A program made the position numbers and the translations under genes. 64,000 nt of DNA from Pyrenopolyporus hunteri (taxonomy: Eukaryota > Ascomycota > Sordariomycetes > Xylariales > Hypoxylaceae): positions 2,728,001-2,792,000 of the forward strand of contig CADCXC010000004.1 of NCBI GenBank assembly GCA_902806595.1, in the 5' to 3' direction. The number at the start of each line of letters is the position of its first letter. Within the stretch, counting starts at the first letter, position 1. Below the pieces are notes generated by a model. It was not told the origin of the DNA, made no database searches, and saw nothing but the letters and a program-made list of their open reading frames with translations. Of the stretch, positions 11,142 through 22,012 are shown in pieces.

Positions 11142-12923
11142 ATGGCTACGTGAGTTCTTAATTACGCCTTGCCTCTCTCTCTCTGCTTATAAGAGGCACA
11201 ACGTAACGTAACTAATACGCCCTCCCGCAGTCTGGCAGCAGCAGACATGTCTTTTGACTTCACATTCCCTTCATACGAGCCCTCCACGCCGCCGAGCTTC
11301 ACCTTTGATCCATCTCTACTCGAGTTCTCTTACCAGCCCGGACATACTCGCTCAAGCTCGTATGGTTCATTTTGCTCTACTGCCGAGGCGTCGCCCTCCG
11401 ACTCGGTCAACACGTGTGTCACTACACCTTCGTGCTCACCACCACCAATTCGTCAACACGGCCCCATATTACTACCCAAGATCCGTTCCCAGGACCAGGC
11501 CATCGACTCGCCCCCCAAGCGTGTCAAGATGTCCCCCACTCCTACTCCAAAGCCTAGCCGCCGTCCGGGTTTCCGCCCCTCGCATACCCGGAGCTTCACC
11601 AACCCGGAGACCCTTAACCACTTCTCAAACTCCTTCTTTACGCCCCCGGAAGAGCAAAGCACCTTGTCGCAATCACTATTATGCTCTCCCATCACATTTG
11701 CTCAGGACAGCATGGTCCCATCCCGCCGTGCCTCAGCTGTCAGCCTCGATGGTGCGGCGATTGAGAAGTATGGTTTCCCTACTTATCGCCAAATACCAGC
11801 ATATGTTCCGGCCGTTGCCCAGCCTCAGAATGACCAGTTCTTCTATGGCTATACTCCCCGTGCCCCTTCTCCGTTAAGCCTCTCTTCTACGCCTCCACCT
11901 GACCCAACGCCGTCTACCACTCTGATGAACTACCTCACCACATCCAATCCTGCCCCATCGCTGGTACGCACGATCTCATTCCCCCTGCGCGACCCCCACA
12001 CCAAGCACTTTTGGTGGGATGTCCGCCAGATTAGGCCCTGGTCCAGCTTCAACTTGAATACAATCCTGTCTCTTCCAGGAGCATCTGGACTACTAAACTG
12101 TCCGGTCCCTCAGCCACTTCTCCCGCAACCACCCGCCGGCGCGCGGCATCCCGAGACAGAGGCTGCTTTACATAGCATCTACGCCTCTTACTACATCCCG
12201 AAACTCAACTCGGCTCTCGGACTTTCCTCTCAGCGCCCTCTTCAACTTTCAGTTCCTCAGACCAAGGCCTCCGCGACGTCGCCTAATGACCACCTTTTCG
12301 TGGCTAATATTGCCGGCGAATCCTCGACCGCGGCCGCCATCTTCGGCGGTAAGCCTAACGCTCGCGTGGTCGGACTAGTCAAATCTTTCGACCGCTTCAA
12401 CACGGGCATGCGCGTCGAGGGGAACATCAAGCGCGTCGAGTACCTCCGGGGACTCGCGCACTTGCACCACATGATGCGCGAGCACGGCACCCGCTATGGT
12501 TTCATTCTAACCGAAATCGAGCTCGTCGTCTGCCGAAATGGCGCCGAGGGTACTCCTCACTTCGGATACCTGGAGGTCAGCAGCGTACAACTCGCCGCTA
12601 CCGCTGAATCCACTTCCGACGAGGGCGACGACATCCCCCTTACCGCCTGCCTCGCCCTCTGGGGTCTGTGCGTCATGGCCAGCGACGATGGCGTCAACAG
12701 CCACGGCCTGCCCTTCGGCAACGGCCACGTCAGCTGGAAGGCGGAAATCGGAGCTCCCGCCGAAGGAACCAGGAGAAAGGCGCTCAAGAGAGATGACTGG
12801 ATGCCGCAGCCGCAGCTCGCCGAGAAGCGTGAGGCGAAACGCGCCAGGGGCTGGGTCTTCCCCGAGGATCCGGTTGGCAGGAAGGAGCTTGGCAAGAGGG
12901 GTGTCCGATATGGTGGTTGTTAA
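11142..12923 (+). CDS. conserved fungal protein of unknown function, possibly nuclear
   Basis: Two-exon model: ATG at 11142, an 8-base first exon to 11149, an intron 11150-11230 (GTGAGT donor, CTAAT branch, CAG acceptor), then 11231-12923; 566 residues. The ATG at 11247 is an alternative start that loses only eight residues. The first 250 residues are Ser/Pro/Thr-rich and low in order, with a basic PPKRVKMSP patch that could be a nuclear localisation signal. From about residue 265 the protein looks folded (FWWDVRQIRPWSSF). A strongly conserved-looking core follows: RFNTGMRVEGNIKRVEYLRG, MMREHGTRYGFILTEIELVV, then FGYLEVSSVQLA. The charged EIELVV-type strands recall PD-(D/E)XK nuclease-like folds, but that is a weak impression, not an assignment. 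Codon use is biased to C/G-ending codons, supporting a real gene. Confidence 0.72.
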
Positions 12924-14582
12924 TACACTATTACTTATTCTTAGTCTTAGTTCCTTTTAAAACGGACGGGTTCGGCTGGTCCTGTACCTTATCCGCAGGT
13001 TTTAGGGAGCGGTTTCGTGTGTCCTGGCTTGACGAGAGATGAGACATGACTGATGAACTCTGGGAGTTGGGCTGTCTCTGGAAACGTCTCTCGCGGTGGA
13101 TCTATTCGATGCTAGCTAGGTATCTAGCCAATCAAACTAGGCACTTTAATTTCAATAAATATGTTAATGCTGAGCTCGAGGTATATGACGTGACATGACG
13201 GCATACTTACGGTGCCTAGATAACGGCGTTGGTGTGAGAGCTTGTTTGGATACGAGAAGAGAGAGCAGATAGAAGCATGAATTCGTTGGGAGATCCGATT
13301 TTTTTCAACAGCCAATACATTTGTTAATTAAGTGTATCGACAACTCGACTTCCCCTTTAATTTAGACTACTGCCAATATTAGGGGTAGATATTGCATTCC
13401 AGTGAGGCCACTTCGTTTACGCTCATTGGTTTGAAGAACTCTGATACGGGGGGCGAACAGAACCCGCGTACTTCGAGACAAGTTGATGGAATGATCGTTT
13501 GCGTCAATGAATGAGCGGAATGGGATGGAACTTGTTGCCAGGATAAGCAGATGTGATGTGATGTTAATTAGAATAGGGATAGAAGTCACCGTTCGGTCCT
13601 GCAGTTCTCAAACATTTCCCCATTTCATCCGAGGACGAGCTCATCGAACTACCCCCTAACGAAAATAATATCTATCCACCACAATAGGCTAGTTAATACG
13701 TGGTATATGGGTAGGTATATATAGAAGCAGATCATGTGAGCCTCATTCAGAGCCTCAATAGGGATCAGCCGAAACACGTGGGAACTTCGGTAGACGATAC
13801 GTCAGTGTCAATATTGTATAAATTTAATTCTTAGAGTCGTGCCTTGAATATTGCTTCTAGGCCCGAGCCGCATGGAAGTTTATAATCGTAGCTTACCTCC
13901 GCCACCACGCGGCTGTAAATAGTTACTTCGTGGTAGCGGTGAGGTTAGCAAATGGTAATCATCGGCCCCTCCCCCTTTTTCACCGGCATGAGCATATCTC
14001 ACATATCATATTCCCAACCAGATTCGGCGTCAATTCTTGAGGTCATACCCAATTTCTTCCTTATTTACATACCTATATAAACGTCCCTTCGGCACCACCA
14101 ACCCGAATTTATATTGATCGGTTATGAAATTGGGGTAAGATGACGTCTTTCTGATTTCCTCGGCTCCCTTTTATCCTCCAGAGCGGCTTGGCAAGTTCTC
14201 AACCGGGTTACCGTTATCCATCCCTGAGATCATATATAGATACCCATGCTGGCCCCAAGATTGCGCGCACATATTAGCCGCTGGTCGATTACGGGCCAGG
14301 CCAGTACATGAATATTTCCGCGTGATTTTGAGGTTAGGAAACACAACATTCGGTCTCGGTGCAAATTAAGAATATCATTACGATTTATTCGAAGTATTCT
14401 GACCTAAGCTGCAAAGTAGGTAGCTAGGTAAGCCCTCAACATAGCTTTAACAGGATGTGTAAAGCGCCTATGTACACCCTCTCCCTGCCAATTTACATTA
14501 CCACACCGACCCCGGGATTCCTCCTTACATCGAACAGACAATTAGGCAGAAACCCAGAGTATTAGAAAACGCATTAGCTCCT
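12924..14582. other. intergenic, no gene seen
   Basis: This stretch separates two convergent genes. It is AT-rich and has only short random ORFs. The region at 13674-13740 and the stretch near 14415-14430 contain single AGGT-type motifs. No RNA gene or transposon end was recognised. Confidence 0.5.
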
Positions 14583-15266
14583 TCACTGCTGACGCACCGT
14601 AACGCTATCAGCCGTAACCGTCGTCCTGGAGTAAATCTGCCCGCTCGTGCCCTGGATCTCGAAGACCCCGGCGCCGTCCGGCCCGACCGTCGTGCCGTTG
14701 GCCAGCGTCGCGCCGCACTTGGTGAACGTGATGGAGCCGAAGCGCGGGACGCGCACGAGCTCGCCGGCGTTCTGGTACGCCTGGACGAACCAGTCCGCGG
14801 CCTGCGACGCGAGCGCGCCCGGGTCGCCCGCCTTCGCGGGGACCGGCAGGGTCTGCGTCGTCTTCTTGCCCTGCGTCGTGTTCTCGACGGTCACCGTGCC
14901 CGTCGACTTGTCCGTGGCCGAGAGCGACGCCGTCACCGTGACCGAGTCCCCGGCCCGGATGGGCACCGCGCTCGTGATGTCCGTTTTGTTGTCCGGGTAC
15001 CACGCCACGAAGGAGGTGAGCCCGTTCGAGTACGTTATGCCCCCCTTGAGCACGATGTCCTGCTGGAGCGTGTCCCCGATCGCGACCCAGATCGAGAGTT
15101 TGTTGGGCCCGCTTAGGTTGGGCACGGTGAAGGTGCCGGTCACGGATGTGAAGGATTGGCCCTCGGGCACCTTGAGAACGGCCCCGCCGCGGTTTTGGTC
15201 GAATGCTGCGAGGGCTGTCGAGGAGAATAGGCTGGCGATGATGGCGCCACGTGTAGAGAACTTCAT
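14583..15266 (-). CDS. secreted G1 (eqolisin)-like protein with both catalytic residues replaced
   Basis: Single exon of 227 residues. The N-terminus (about 1-20, basic start, hydrophobic core, ending TALAA) is a signal peptide. The mature part matches the scytalidoglutamic peptidase/aspergilloglutamic family: a SxWVAIGD strand at about 58-65, AWYPD at 88-92, IRAGDSVTVTA at 103-113, GTVTVENTT at 123-131, then ADWFVQAY at 157-164 and RFGSITFT. In active eqolisins the catalytic Gln lies in ILQTG and the Glu in AEWIVE. Here the aligned residues are Lys74 (VLKGG) and Asp158 (ADWFV). Their spacing of 84 matches the family's spacing of about 83, so the alignment is believable. The protein is therefore probably not an acid peptidase. 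It may bind polysaccharide or protein, or be a decoy. Third positions are extremely GC-rich compared with the flanks. A plus-strand ORF over the same bases is a shadow. Confidence 0.8.
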   Translation of the reverse strand: MKFSTRGAIIASLFSSTALAAFDQNRGGAVLKVPEGQSFTSVTGTFTVPNLSGPNKLSIWVAIGDTLQQDIVLKGGITYSNGLTSFVAWYPDNKTDITSAVPIRAGDSVTVTASLSATDKSTGTVTVENTTQGKKTTQTLPVPAKAGDPGALASQAADWFVQAYQNAGELVRVPRFGSITFTKCGATLANGTTVGPDGAGVFEIQGTSGQIYSRTTVTADSVTVRQQ

Positions 15267-16291
15267 TTTGGGAGAGTGAGGAGGAGGTAAGATGGTATCT
15301 GAACTAAGCGAGTATGTGCCTTTACGTGTCTAGTGAATCTTGCTTCGGATATGTATTCCTGTGCGGTCTAAGGGATTACGACCTGCGATACGGAGCTGAT
15401 CTTGCCCCTTTATTATGTGGTTGACCTCATCCAAGATCACGGTCGATTACACGTGAATAATAGAAGAATAGGCCACGTTTGACGGTTAATTTTATTAGGG
15501 AATATGAACGACGTCGCCCATCTCTACGCTTTCACGGCCAGGTAGATATCGACAGAATGTTCGTGATACCTCGTGACCAAAGTTACACTTGGTTCAGGCG
15601 TAGTGCCGGGTATCCCATATAGGAAATTCAACAGTTAAGGAGGCCAATCAGGACGCTGTGCCTGATGCGTATAAGAATTCTCATTGGTTTGGGTATAATG
15701 TTGACTTTTGCCGGTGGAAGGTTTCCATATATCCGGCCCAAGCCCGCGTATATAGGGCCAAGAATCGTGGCAATCCTATTAATAGAGTGTATTTGCCATT
15801 AATTACGGGTGTACCGTACCTTCTAAACGTCTATGAGAAGGTATGCTCGTGTTCACATGGCCTGGAATCCGGGAGAAAGTTCGAAGCCTAGAACAGATCA
15901 TCTCTATATATTAAGTATACCGCGGGCTTGGTACGATATTAAGCGGCTGAGGTAGTAGAATCTCTCGGAATCCGGGTATCTTGAGGCTCGGTGGTAGTTG
16001 TGGATACGTAGTCGGGCCGTCGATAATCAATAATCAAATGTCAGAGTGCAGCGTGTTGAGAACATTACGTCTTGGAAGAGGACACTTCCAACGATGATGC
16101 ATTGCCTGGTTCCACGAGGATCCGAAGTAACCTAGGTATGGACTCGGCAATCACCTATCTTTGCTGTCAAGCTGCCCATGGTCCCTAGATATAAAAGGGG
16201 CGTTAACAACTCTTCCTCCGGCATGGCGATGCCCGTCTCGACAACCAGCTGCGGATAACCTCATTTTTGTCTCTAATAGTGAAACATCAAG
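15267..16291. other. divergent intergenic region between two secreted-protein genes
   Basis: The promoters of the G1-like gene (leftward) and the DUF1996 gene (rightward) must lie here. A TATA box is visible for the DUF1996 gene only. The 77-codon ORF at 15658-15891 has no supporting feature. Confidence 0.5.
16190..16197 (+). promoter_or_regulatory. TATA box of the first DUF1996 gene
   Basis: TATAAAAG lies 95 bases upstream of the ATG at 16292. That is a normal distance for a fungal core promoter with a short 5' UTR. Confidence 0.6.
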
Positions 16292-17562
16292 ATGAAGTCG
16301 CTTTCTCTTCTCTCAACGCTAGCGCTCTTCGCGCCTAGTTATGCCCTCATTAGATTCCCTTGTGCGCAGCTGGTTGTTGATCGCCTTGACCCGTTGGTCA
16401 ACCCTGGTCTGGTCCCGTCACCACATCTACACCAGATCGTTGGAGGTGTAAGTACAGAACTCCTCTTATGAGACACTAATTTGCGAGTCGGCAGCTCAAC
16501 TAACTCACTAATAGAACTCCTTTAACGCCACCATGGATCCATCGAAAGACATGCCTGGCGAATCTACTTGCACGACTTGTCAGTTCAGCGAGGATTTCTC
16601 GAATTACTGGACGGCCGTCCTGTATTTCAAGGCCCGCAACGGAACATACAAGCGTGTCCCCCAGATGGCCAACTCGGGCTTCAACGGTGTCAATGGCGGT
16701 ATGACCGTCTACTACATGCAAGACGGCCTGTACAACTTCCAACAAACCTCCAAAGTCACAGCCTTCAAGCCTGTTAGTATTCCCATTTCACCCCAACGAT
16801 GGCGCCCCTTACGTACTGTGCTGACCATACCTCCCTAGGGTTTCCGCATGTACATCGGCGACGTCAACGCGCGAAGCGCAGAGGAGATCGCGCGGTTCCG
16901 CCAGCTCACGTATACCTGTCTGCAGGACATCAACACGCGCGACCCGCAGACCCTCGACTTCCCCAAGGAGCCCTGCCCCATGGGAATCATGACCGCGCTG
17001 CGGTTCCCGACCTGTTGGGACGGCAAGAATCTCGACTCGGCCGACCACATGTCGCACATGGCGTACCCCGAGAGCGGCACCTTCGAGACGGGCGGTCCTT
17101 GCCCGGCCTCCCACCCCGTCCGCATGGGCCAACTGTTCTACGAGGTCAACTGGGATACGCGGCAGTTCAACAACAAAGATGAGTGGCCCGAGGATGGCTC
17201 CCAGCCTTTCGTCTGGTCTTTCGGTGACTCGTAAGTTTTCCGCTTCCACCAACTAGTATGTATATGAATTCTTTTCTAACCTACCCGATATAGGACCGGC
17301 TACGGCAACCACGGCGACTACATCTTTGGCTGGAAGGGCGATGCGCTCCAGCGCGCTTTGGATCAGCCCTGCTACATTAACTGCCCGACCCTCAAGACTC
17401 AGAACATTCAGGCGATGAATTCTTGCAGTAAGCAGAGAGTCGTTACTCAAGACAACATCGATGACTGTAGGTGCCCCTCGTACGACTTTGTGTTATCTGG
17501 CTTAACTAACGGTGTTCTTAGGGGTCGACACTCTGCCCGGTGGAATGGTTGCAGGCATGTAA
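16292..17562 (+). CDS. secreted DUF1996 protein, copy 1
   Basis: Five-exon model: 16292-16447, 16515-16772, 16839-17230, 17294-17466, 17522-17562; 339 residues. Introns of 55-67 bases have GTAAGT, GTTAGT, GTAAGT and GTAGGT donors, and junctions were confirmed against the intact frame of the paralogue at 62432-63613. A signal peptide covers about residues 1-18. The DUF1996 core follows: VPSPHLHQIVGG, NYWTAVLYFKARNGTY, GGMTVYYMQ, VTAFKPGFRM, RFPTCWDGKNLDS, SHMAYPE, CPASHPVRMGQLFYEV and WPEDGSQPFVWSFGD. DUF1996 proteins are secreted fungal proteins, sometimes with a WSC lectin domain, which is absent here. The biochemical role is unknown; conserved His, Trp and Cys residues suggest metal or glycan binding, which is inference. 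It differs from copy 2 by a short insertion (QDGLYNFQQT) and by its introns. Confidence 0.88.
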
Positions 17563-18428
17563 TTGAGCCGAGACCGTCTATGCACTTTCTCCATAAGCTT
17601 GCCTTTCAACTAGAGAGACTTAATCATGGGTGGCGATGGTGGTGCATTGGTATGGAGTTATGCCAGATTGGATCATTTAATATTGTGGTTACTTCGATGT
17701 TCCTTCGAAATTCGAATAGATTCGCATTGCATCCTACAATGTACCGGAACTAGATGATCCTGTTGTAGTTAATCCTTATATATATAGAATTGGTTGTCGT
17801 CTCGAGCCATAGGTGTGATCGATGTCGCTGGTGAGCAGCAACACCACTATCGGGGTTAGATCATTTCGATTTTCAATAGTCGCGACTACCTAGGAATAAA
17901 ATAATAGAATCACGACGGTTTTAGACCCACCGGGTTCTTGTAAGTAGGGACCTTATTCAGTAAGGAGTCACCAGTGCATTCATCTCTGGAATGACACATG
18001 CTAATATCGAGTGGACATTCAAGGGAGTGCGTGACACTTGACATTCCTACTTACCCGGCTATCAGGTCCTTAACCTATTAGACATCTACTAAGTCTTTCG
18101 AACGCATCTTCCCAGCCACGTATACCAAGCGTATTAGCTAGAAAAGCTATCCGAAAAGAGAAAGGGATAGACCGCCTACGAGGATAGTGGTAATACCTCA
18201 ATCCCAGGCAAATAGTATGCTGAAATTCGAAGAGGTCTGGCCGTTTTCAGACAAAGACAGAAGGAAGTTACCGATGTATATATCCTCTCCATATCCAATC
18301 CTTCCATTACTCTTAGAATTGAACAAGACAAAGGACTATTCATACCTTGAATTGTCGCTCCCACCTCCCAGTAAATATTTGCCAGAGCCGAACTCGAAGT
18401 CGCCAGTTCGCTTCGGCCGCGAATTACG
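17563..18428. other. intergenic, no gene seen
   Basis: 3' flank of the DUF1996 gene and 5' flank of the next small gene. AT-rich, without a recognisable element. Confidence 0.5.
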
Positions 18429-19202
18429 ATGTCGTTGGCACGATCTTTCTTTAAGCGCCGCCGGGTTAATACCGAAGGCCAGGCAGCCCCCTCTTATCGA
18501 CCTCCGTCCGCGGAAACCCCCGTACCATCCATTGAGGGGGGCGATAATAGGCCGCGTGATTATACTCATTCCTATAACCATACTCTCGAGTCGCCTCAAT
18601 ATCCATACCACTACTTCAGTGGCGAACGTTCACCGTCTAGTCTCGACGACATGCCTAGCAAACCGCCATACGTGCCCAACTCGCCCGTGTCGCGGGTATC
18701 GTCCTTTTCCGACCCAGAGGAGGAAGCCGAGTTCAAACGAAAACTGCAGAAGTACTATGATGAGGAGGAAGAGGACTTGAGGCGGTTGGACCTGAAGGAG
18801 AAAGCCCGCAATAAGCGGAAGCGCGACAGCCCTGCTTCCTACGATGTGGAGGACTTGAAGGAAGACCTGGGTGGCTCAGGATTACAATCGCAAGCTTCGC
18901 TTGCGATTTCCGACACACCAGAAGCCGTGTTAGATCTTGTGGAAGAAGTAGGATCTATTTTGACCCGCGTCGTTGCGGCGCGAGGGGTGGATATTAACCT
19001 ATCTGATGGGGAGGCCGTTATGGATGCGCTTGATGAATATGTCGACGGTAGATTGTGGGAAACTCTCACTGAGGAGTCGGTCGGGGATAGTGATTTTATG
19101 ATCGATCGGCTTCTTGATACACCACTGCATATGTTAATGCCTATAGTATACAGCGTCCTTACGGTAAAGGGGCAACTCGCGGGGTCGAACATTTTTATTT
19201 AG
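18429..19202 (+). CDS. small hypothetical protein, basic/acidic with C-terminal helical region
   Basis: Single open frame of 257 residues from ATG 18429. I do not recognise the family. Residues 1-14 hold a basic FFKRRR patch. About 20-90 are Pro/Ser-rich and probably disordered. About 95-140 form a highly charged helix (EEEAEFKRKLQKYYDEEEED, then KARNKRKRD) that looks like a coiled coil with a nuclear localisation signal. About 155-257 are a hydrophobic/acidic helical domain (AVLDLVEEVGSILTRVVAARG, DALDEYVDGRLWETL). Amino-acid composition and the lack of stops over the charged part support coding. An overlapping 197-codon frame starting at 18187 is Arg/Pro/Thr-rich and is judged the shadow. 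It could be a lineage-specific gene. Confidence 0.55.
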   Translation: MSLARSFFKRRRVNTEGQAAPSYRPPSAETPVPSIEGGDNRPRDYTHSYNHTLESPQYPYHYFSGERSPSSLDDMPSKPPYVPNSPVSRVSSFSDPEEEAEFKRKLQKYYDEEEEDLRRLDLKEKARNKRKRDSPASYDVEDLKEDLGGSGLQSQASLAISDTPEAVLDLVEEVGSILTRVVAARGVDINLSDGEAVMDALDEYVDGRLWETLTEESVGDSDFMIDRLLDTPLHMLMPIVYSVLTVKGQLAGSNIFI

Positions 19203-19508
19203 ATTGCTATACTTAGCCTATGACGGCGCGATTCTCGACGGCTGTATTTAGAACGGTGCTTGGAATACTCTGGATGCGCTGGAACTCAAAAAAAGAAGAA
19301 GCTATCTCAGAGGGACACAGCAGGGGTATTATTGAGCCGCCTACCTTAGAGGTAGGTTAACGCGTCTAGAGGACTGCTTCGCCATGCGCCTATAGTAGGG
19401 GATAAACCAGTAAATATAGGTTCTCATCTCAGATGTGTCATTATTTTTTTGATCCCGCCCGACGGCGATATGGACTTTAAACGCGTCGGATAAGTCTAAA
19501 TTCGCTCT
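19203..19508. other. short convergent intergenic region
   Basis: Between the stop of the hypothetical gene and the stop of OLA1. Both genes end here, so it should hold only 3' UTRs. Confidence 0.5.
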
Positions 19509-20947
19509 TCATCCCTTGGCAGCGCCGGCTTTGATCAATAAGATGTCGCCGTCTTCTACTACGTAATCCTTGCCCTTGGTCATGACTTTACCCTTGGCCT
19601 TAACTTCGGATTCATCACCTAATTCCTTGAGGGTATTGAAATTGTAGACTACGGCCTGAATGAATGTCTTCTCGAAATCGGTATGAATGACGCCAGCAGC
19701 TTGCGGAGCCTTGGTACCGAGCCGAATGGTCCATTGCCTTACCTCGTCGGTACCGGTTGTGAAGAAACTGATAAGATTCAATGCTTTTCGCATTGTTGTG
19801 ATGATTTTGGGTAAGGCTGACTCGATGCCGAGCCTCTTGCATTCTTCGGCGGCTTCCTCATCTGAGCTGAAGTGCGTTAGGCGCTCTTCGAATGATACGG
19901 AGATGGGCAGGATAGGATCGCCCGCGGCATTCTCCTTCATCCACTCAGCAATCTTTGCGAGGTGCTTATTCTTCTTCCGCGTGTAGTCCTTCTCCGAGAG
20001 GTTGACTAGGTATACTACAGGCTTCGCAGAAAGGAGAAAGAGGGAGTTGATCACCTCGACCTATGACTCTTGTCAGCTGCGTTCTTCCCTGAATGCAGAA
20101 ATATGTTTTGAGAATGTTTGGATAGTCAGAGGATTCTTTTATCACAGTATGCGCTCTGCGTTGAATTATTGAGGCATTCGAAGAGCTGGGATTAGATCAG
20201 GCGCTATGGCCCTTGTTCATCATGCTGAAAGGGAGCGAAGAGAGAAAATATTATCGCTTACCTCCTTAGGGGCCCATGTGCCTTTTCGGACGTCTTTTCC
20301 GTCCTTAAGCCACGCAAGGACTTTTTCTATGGTTGCCTCATCTTCCTTGGCCTTCTTTAACTCCAAGCTCTGACCTCCTACGCGGGTCTTCTTCTTGGAG
20401 TTCTCTAACGCTTTCTCAACGAACTCTATATCTTTTAGACGCAGCTCCTCCGCGATGATATCCAGATCTCTGACGGGGTTGACATCGCCCTCGACGTGAA
20501 TAATCTCGGCATCATCGAAGCATCGGACGACCTGGAAGATAGCGTCGACGGCTCGAATGTGAGATAAGAAGGCATTGCCTAGACCCGCGCCGGTCGAAGC
20601 GCCTCTTGTCAGACCGGCAATGTCGTAGATGGTCAAGTGTGCAGGCACTCGCGACTTGGGGTTGTACTTTTCGCACAACCAGTCGTAGCGCTCATCTGGG
20701 ACAATGACACGGGATTCTTCCGGGTCAATGGTGGCGTATGGGAAGTTCTACTCGCGCCCGGTTAGTTGGAGGAGTAGCTCACGAAGGAGCACCAACTTAC
20801 GGCAGGGTTACCAAGGCTGCATTTTGTAATAGCCTGGAACAGGGTTGACTTGCCAACATTGGCAAGACCAACGATGCCACTCTTTAAGTTGTTTCCCGGG
20901 CGGCCGAGGAGGACCTTCTCCTCCACGACTTGCTTCTTAGGAGGCAT
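19509..20947 (-). CDS. OLA1: Obg-like ATPase 1 / YchF-type P-loop NTPase
   Basis: Three exons on the minus strand: 20801-20947, 20262-20747, 19509-20060; 394 residues, the usual OLA1 length. Introns are 20748-20800 (GTAAGT...TAG) and 20061-20261 (GTAAGC...TAG). Motifs: P-loop GLANVGKST at about 25-33, switch II DIAGLTRGAS at about 97-106, and VNLSEKDY in place of the NKxD guanine motif, which is why this family prefers ATP over GTP. A coiled-coil region follows (LRLKDIEFVEKALEN) and a C-terminal TGS domain ends in VVEDGDILLIKAGAAKG. OLA1/YchF binds ribosomes and acts in translation and stress responses in the cytosol. The ATG at 20947 (MPPKK, shared with fungal orthologues) is the first AUG in frame. 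An open, Arg/Ser-rich frame runs about 65 codons further upstream without an ATG. Confidence 0.95.
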
Positions 20948-22012
20948 TGTTCGTCGCTTGGCGTATGTACGAGTGGAGATGTAGATTGCGGTGCAACTAG
21001 GCACGCGGTGTGAGGGAAAGGCAGAGCTAGCTGCGATAGGTCGAAGGGTGTGAAATAGAGAAGCGAAGGGAAGGGTAAAGGAAAGAGAGGAAGACACGGT
21101 GACGAGATTTGGGCTGACGACCAGCCTCGATATCAGAGCCACACGAATATTGGATATCCGTCTAACTCCTGATGACCATCTATCTAGGGATGTGTGATGG
21201 GGACTGGATGGCGGTTATCTCCGTCAGGTCCTCGTCGCGGGGGGAAGAATCTGGCACAAATGTCCCTTTCCTGTCCTCTTCTTGGAGGGGCAGTTGGGAA
21301 AAGGGAAGAAAAAAAAAAGCTTGCGCTTGTGGATTCCCAATGAAACGAGATTCCATTTTACCTAAGCATGATTTTATTGCGCCGGAATACGGAAGTTATA
21401 TTACGCCGAAGCTAAAGCCAGGCCAACCCCGCCATTAGGTAATTAGGTAGGTATCTCTCAGTACTTGCCAGCTGCTAGCAGCAGCTCGTCACTTACAGCT
21501 GTCAGCTTGCCTCGGATCTACCCCGTCAGCCTCACTCAAATGGGGAATCGGACAGTGATCCCCAACAATCCCCGACCGGGGGTTCGTCACATCATTGGCC
21601 TACGCATCAGCTCGCTGTGGCTGACTACTCTCGGCATTCTGCTTGCTTGATCCTACTCTGTAGGGACTATGTGGTACCTAACCCAAGGGTCTCTCACACT
21701 ACCTTTGTAGTTGCCTCCAACGTAATCCAATAATACCTCTCGACCTACTTCCTTTATGCCTTGTTCACTAATTCACTGCTTTCCACCCATCATGATTCTC
21801 AAAGCTTCTGTCATATAACAATACTTTTGTTCCGTCTAGTGCTTTCCTAGCAGGACAGAATACCTATTTAGAACCCTCCATCCCTCGAAGCAGACGGTCT
21901 TCCCCACCACCTAAAGGATTAGCTACCCTCCGCACTTAAATATCTACCACTTCAGTACCCCAGGCGCTTCCATCAGCTCTCCCCATACATCGCCGCCTAA
22001 ACTAAAGCCGAG
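20948..22012. other. divergent promoter region of OLA1 and the PPPDE gene
   Basis: No separate gene is supported. The first 200 bases beside OLA1 are the non-AUG open extension described under findings. An A-run lies at about 21309-21318 and an AATTAGGTAGGTA motif at about 21440. Confidence 0.5.

Noticed and set aside
14647..15279. 210-codon plus-strand ORF over the eqolisin-like gene
   Set aside because: It mirrors a gene with clear family motifs and a signal peptide; its own sequence shows no features. High GC explains the lack of stops.
18187..18780. 197-codon ORF overlapping the start of the 257-residue hypothetical gene
   Set aside because: Its composition (Arg, Pro, Thr, Leu without pattern) is less protein-like than the overlapping frame with a charged helix and a folded C-terminus.
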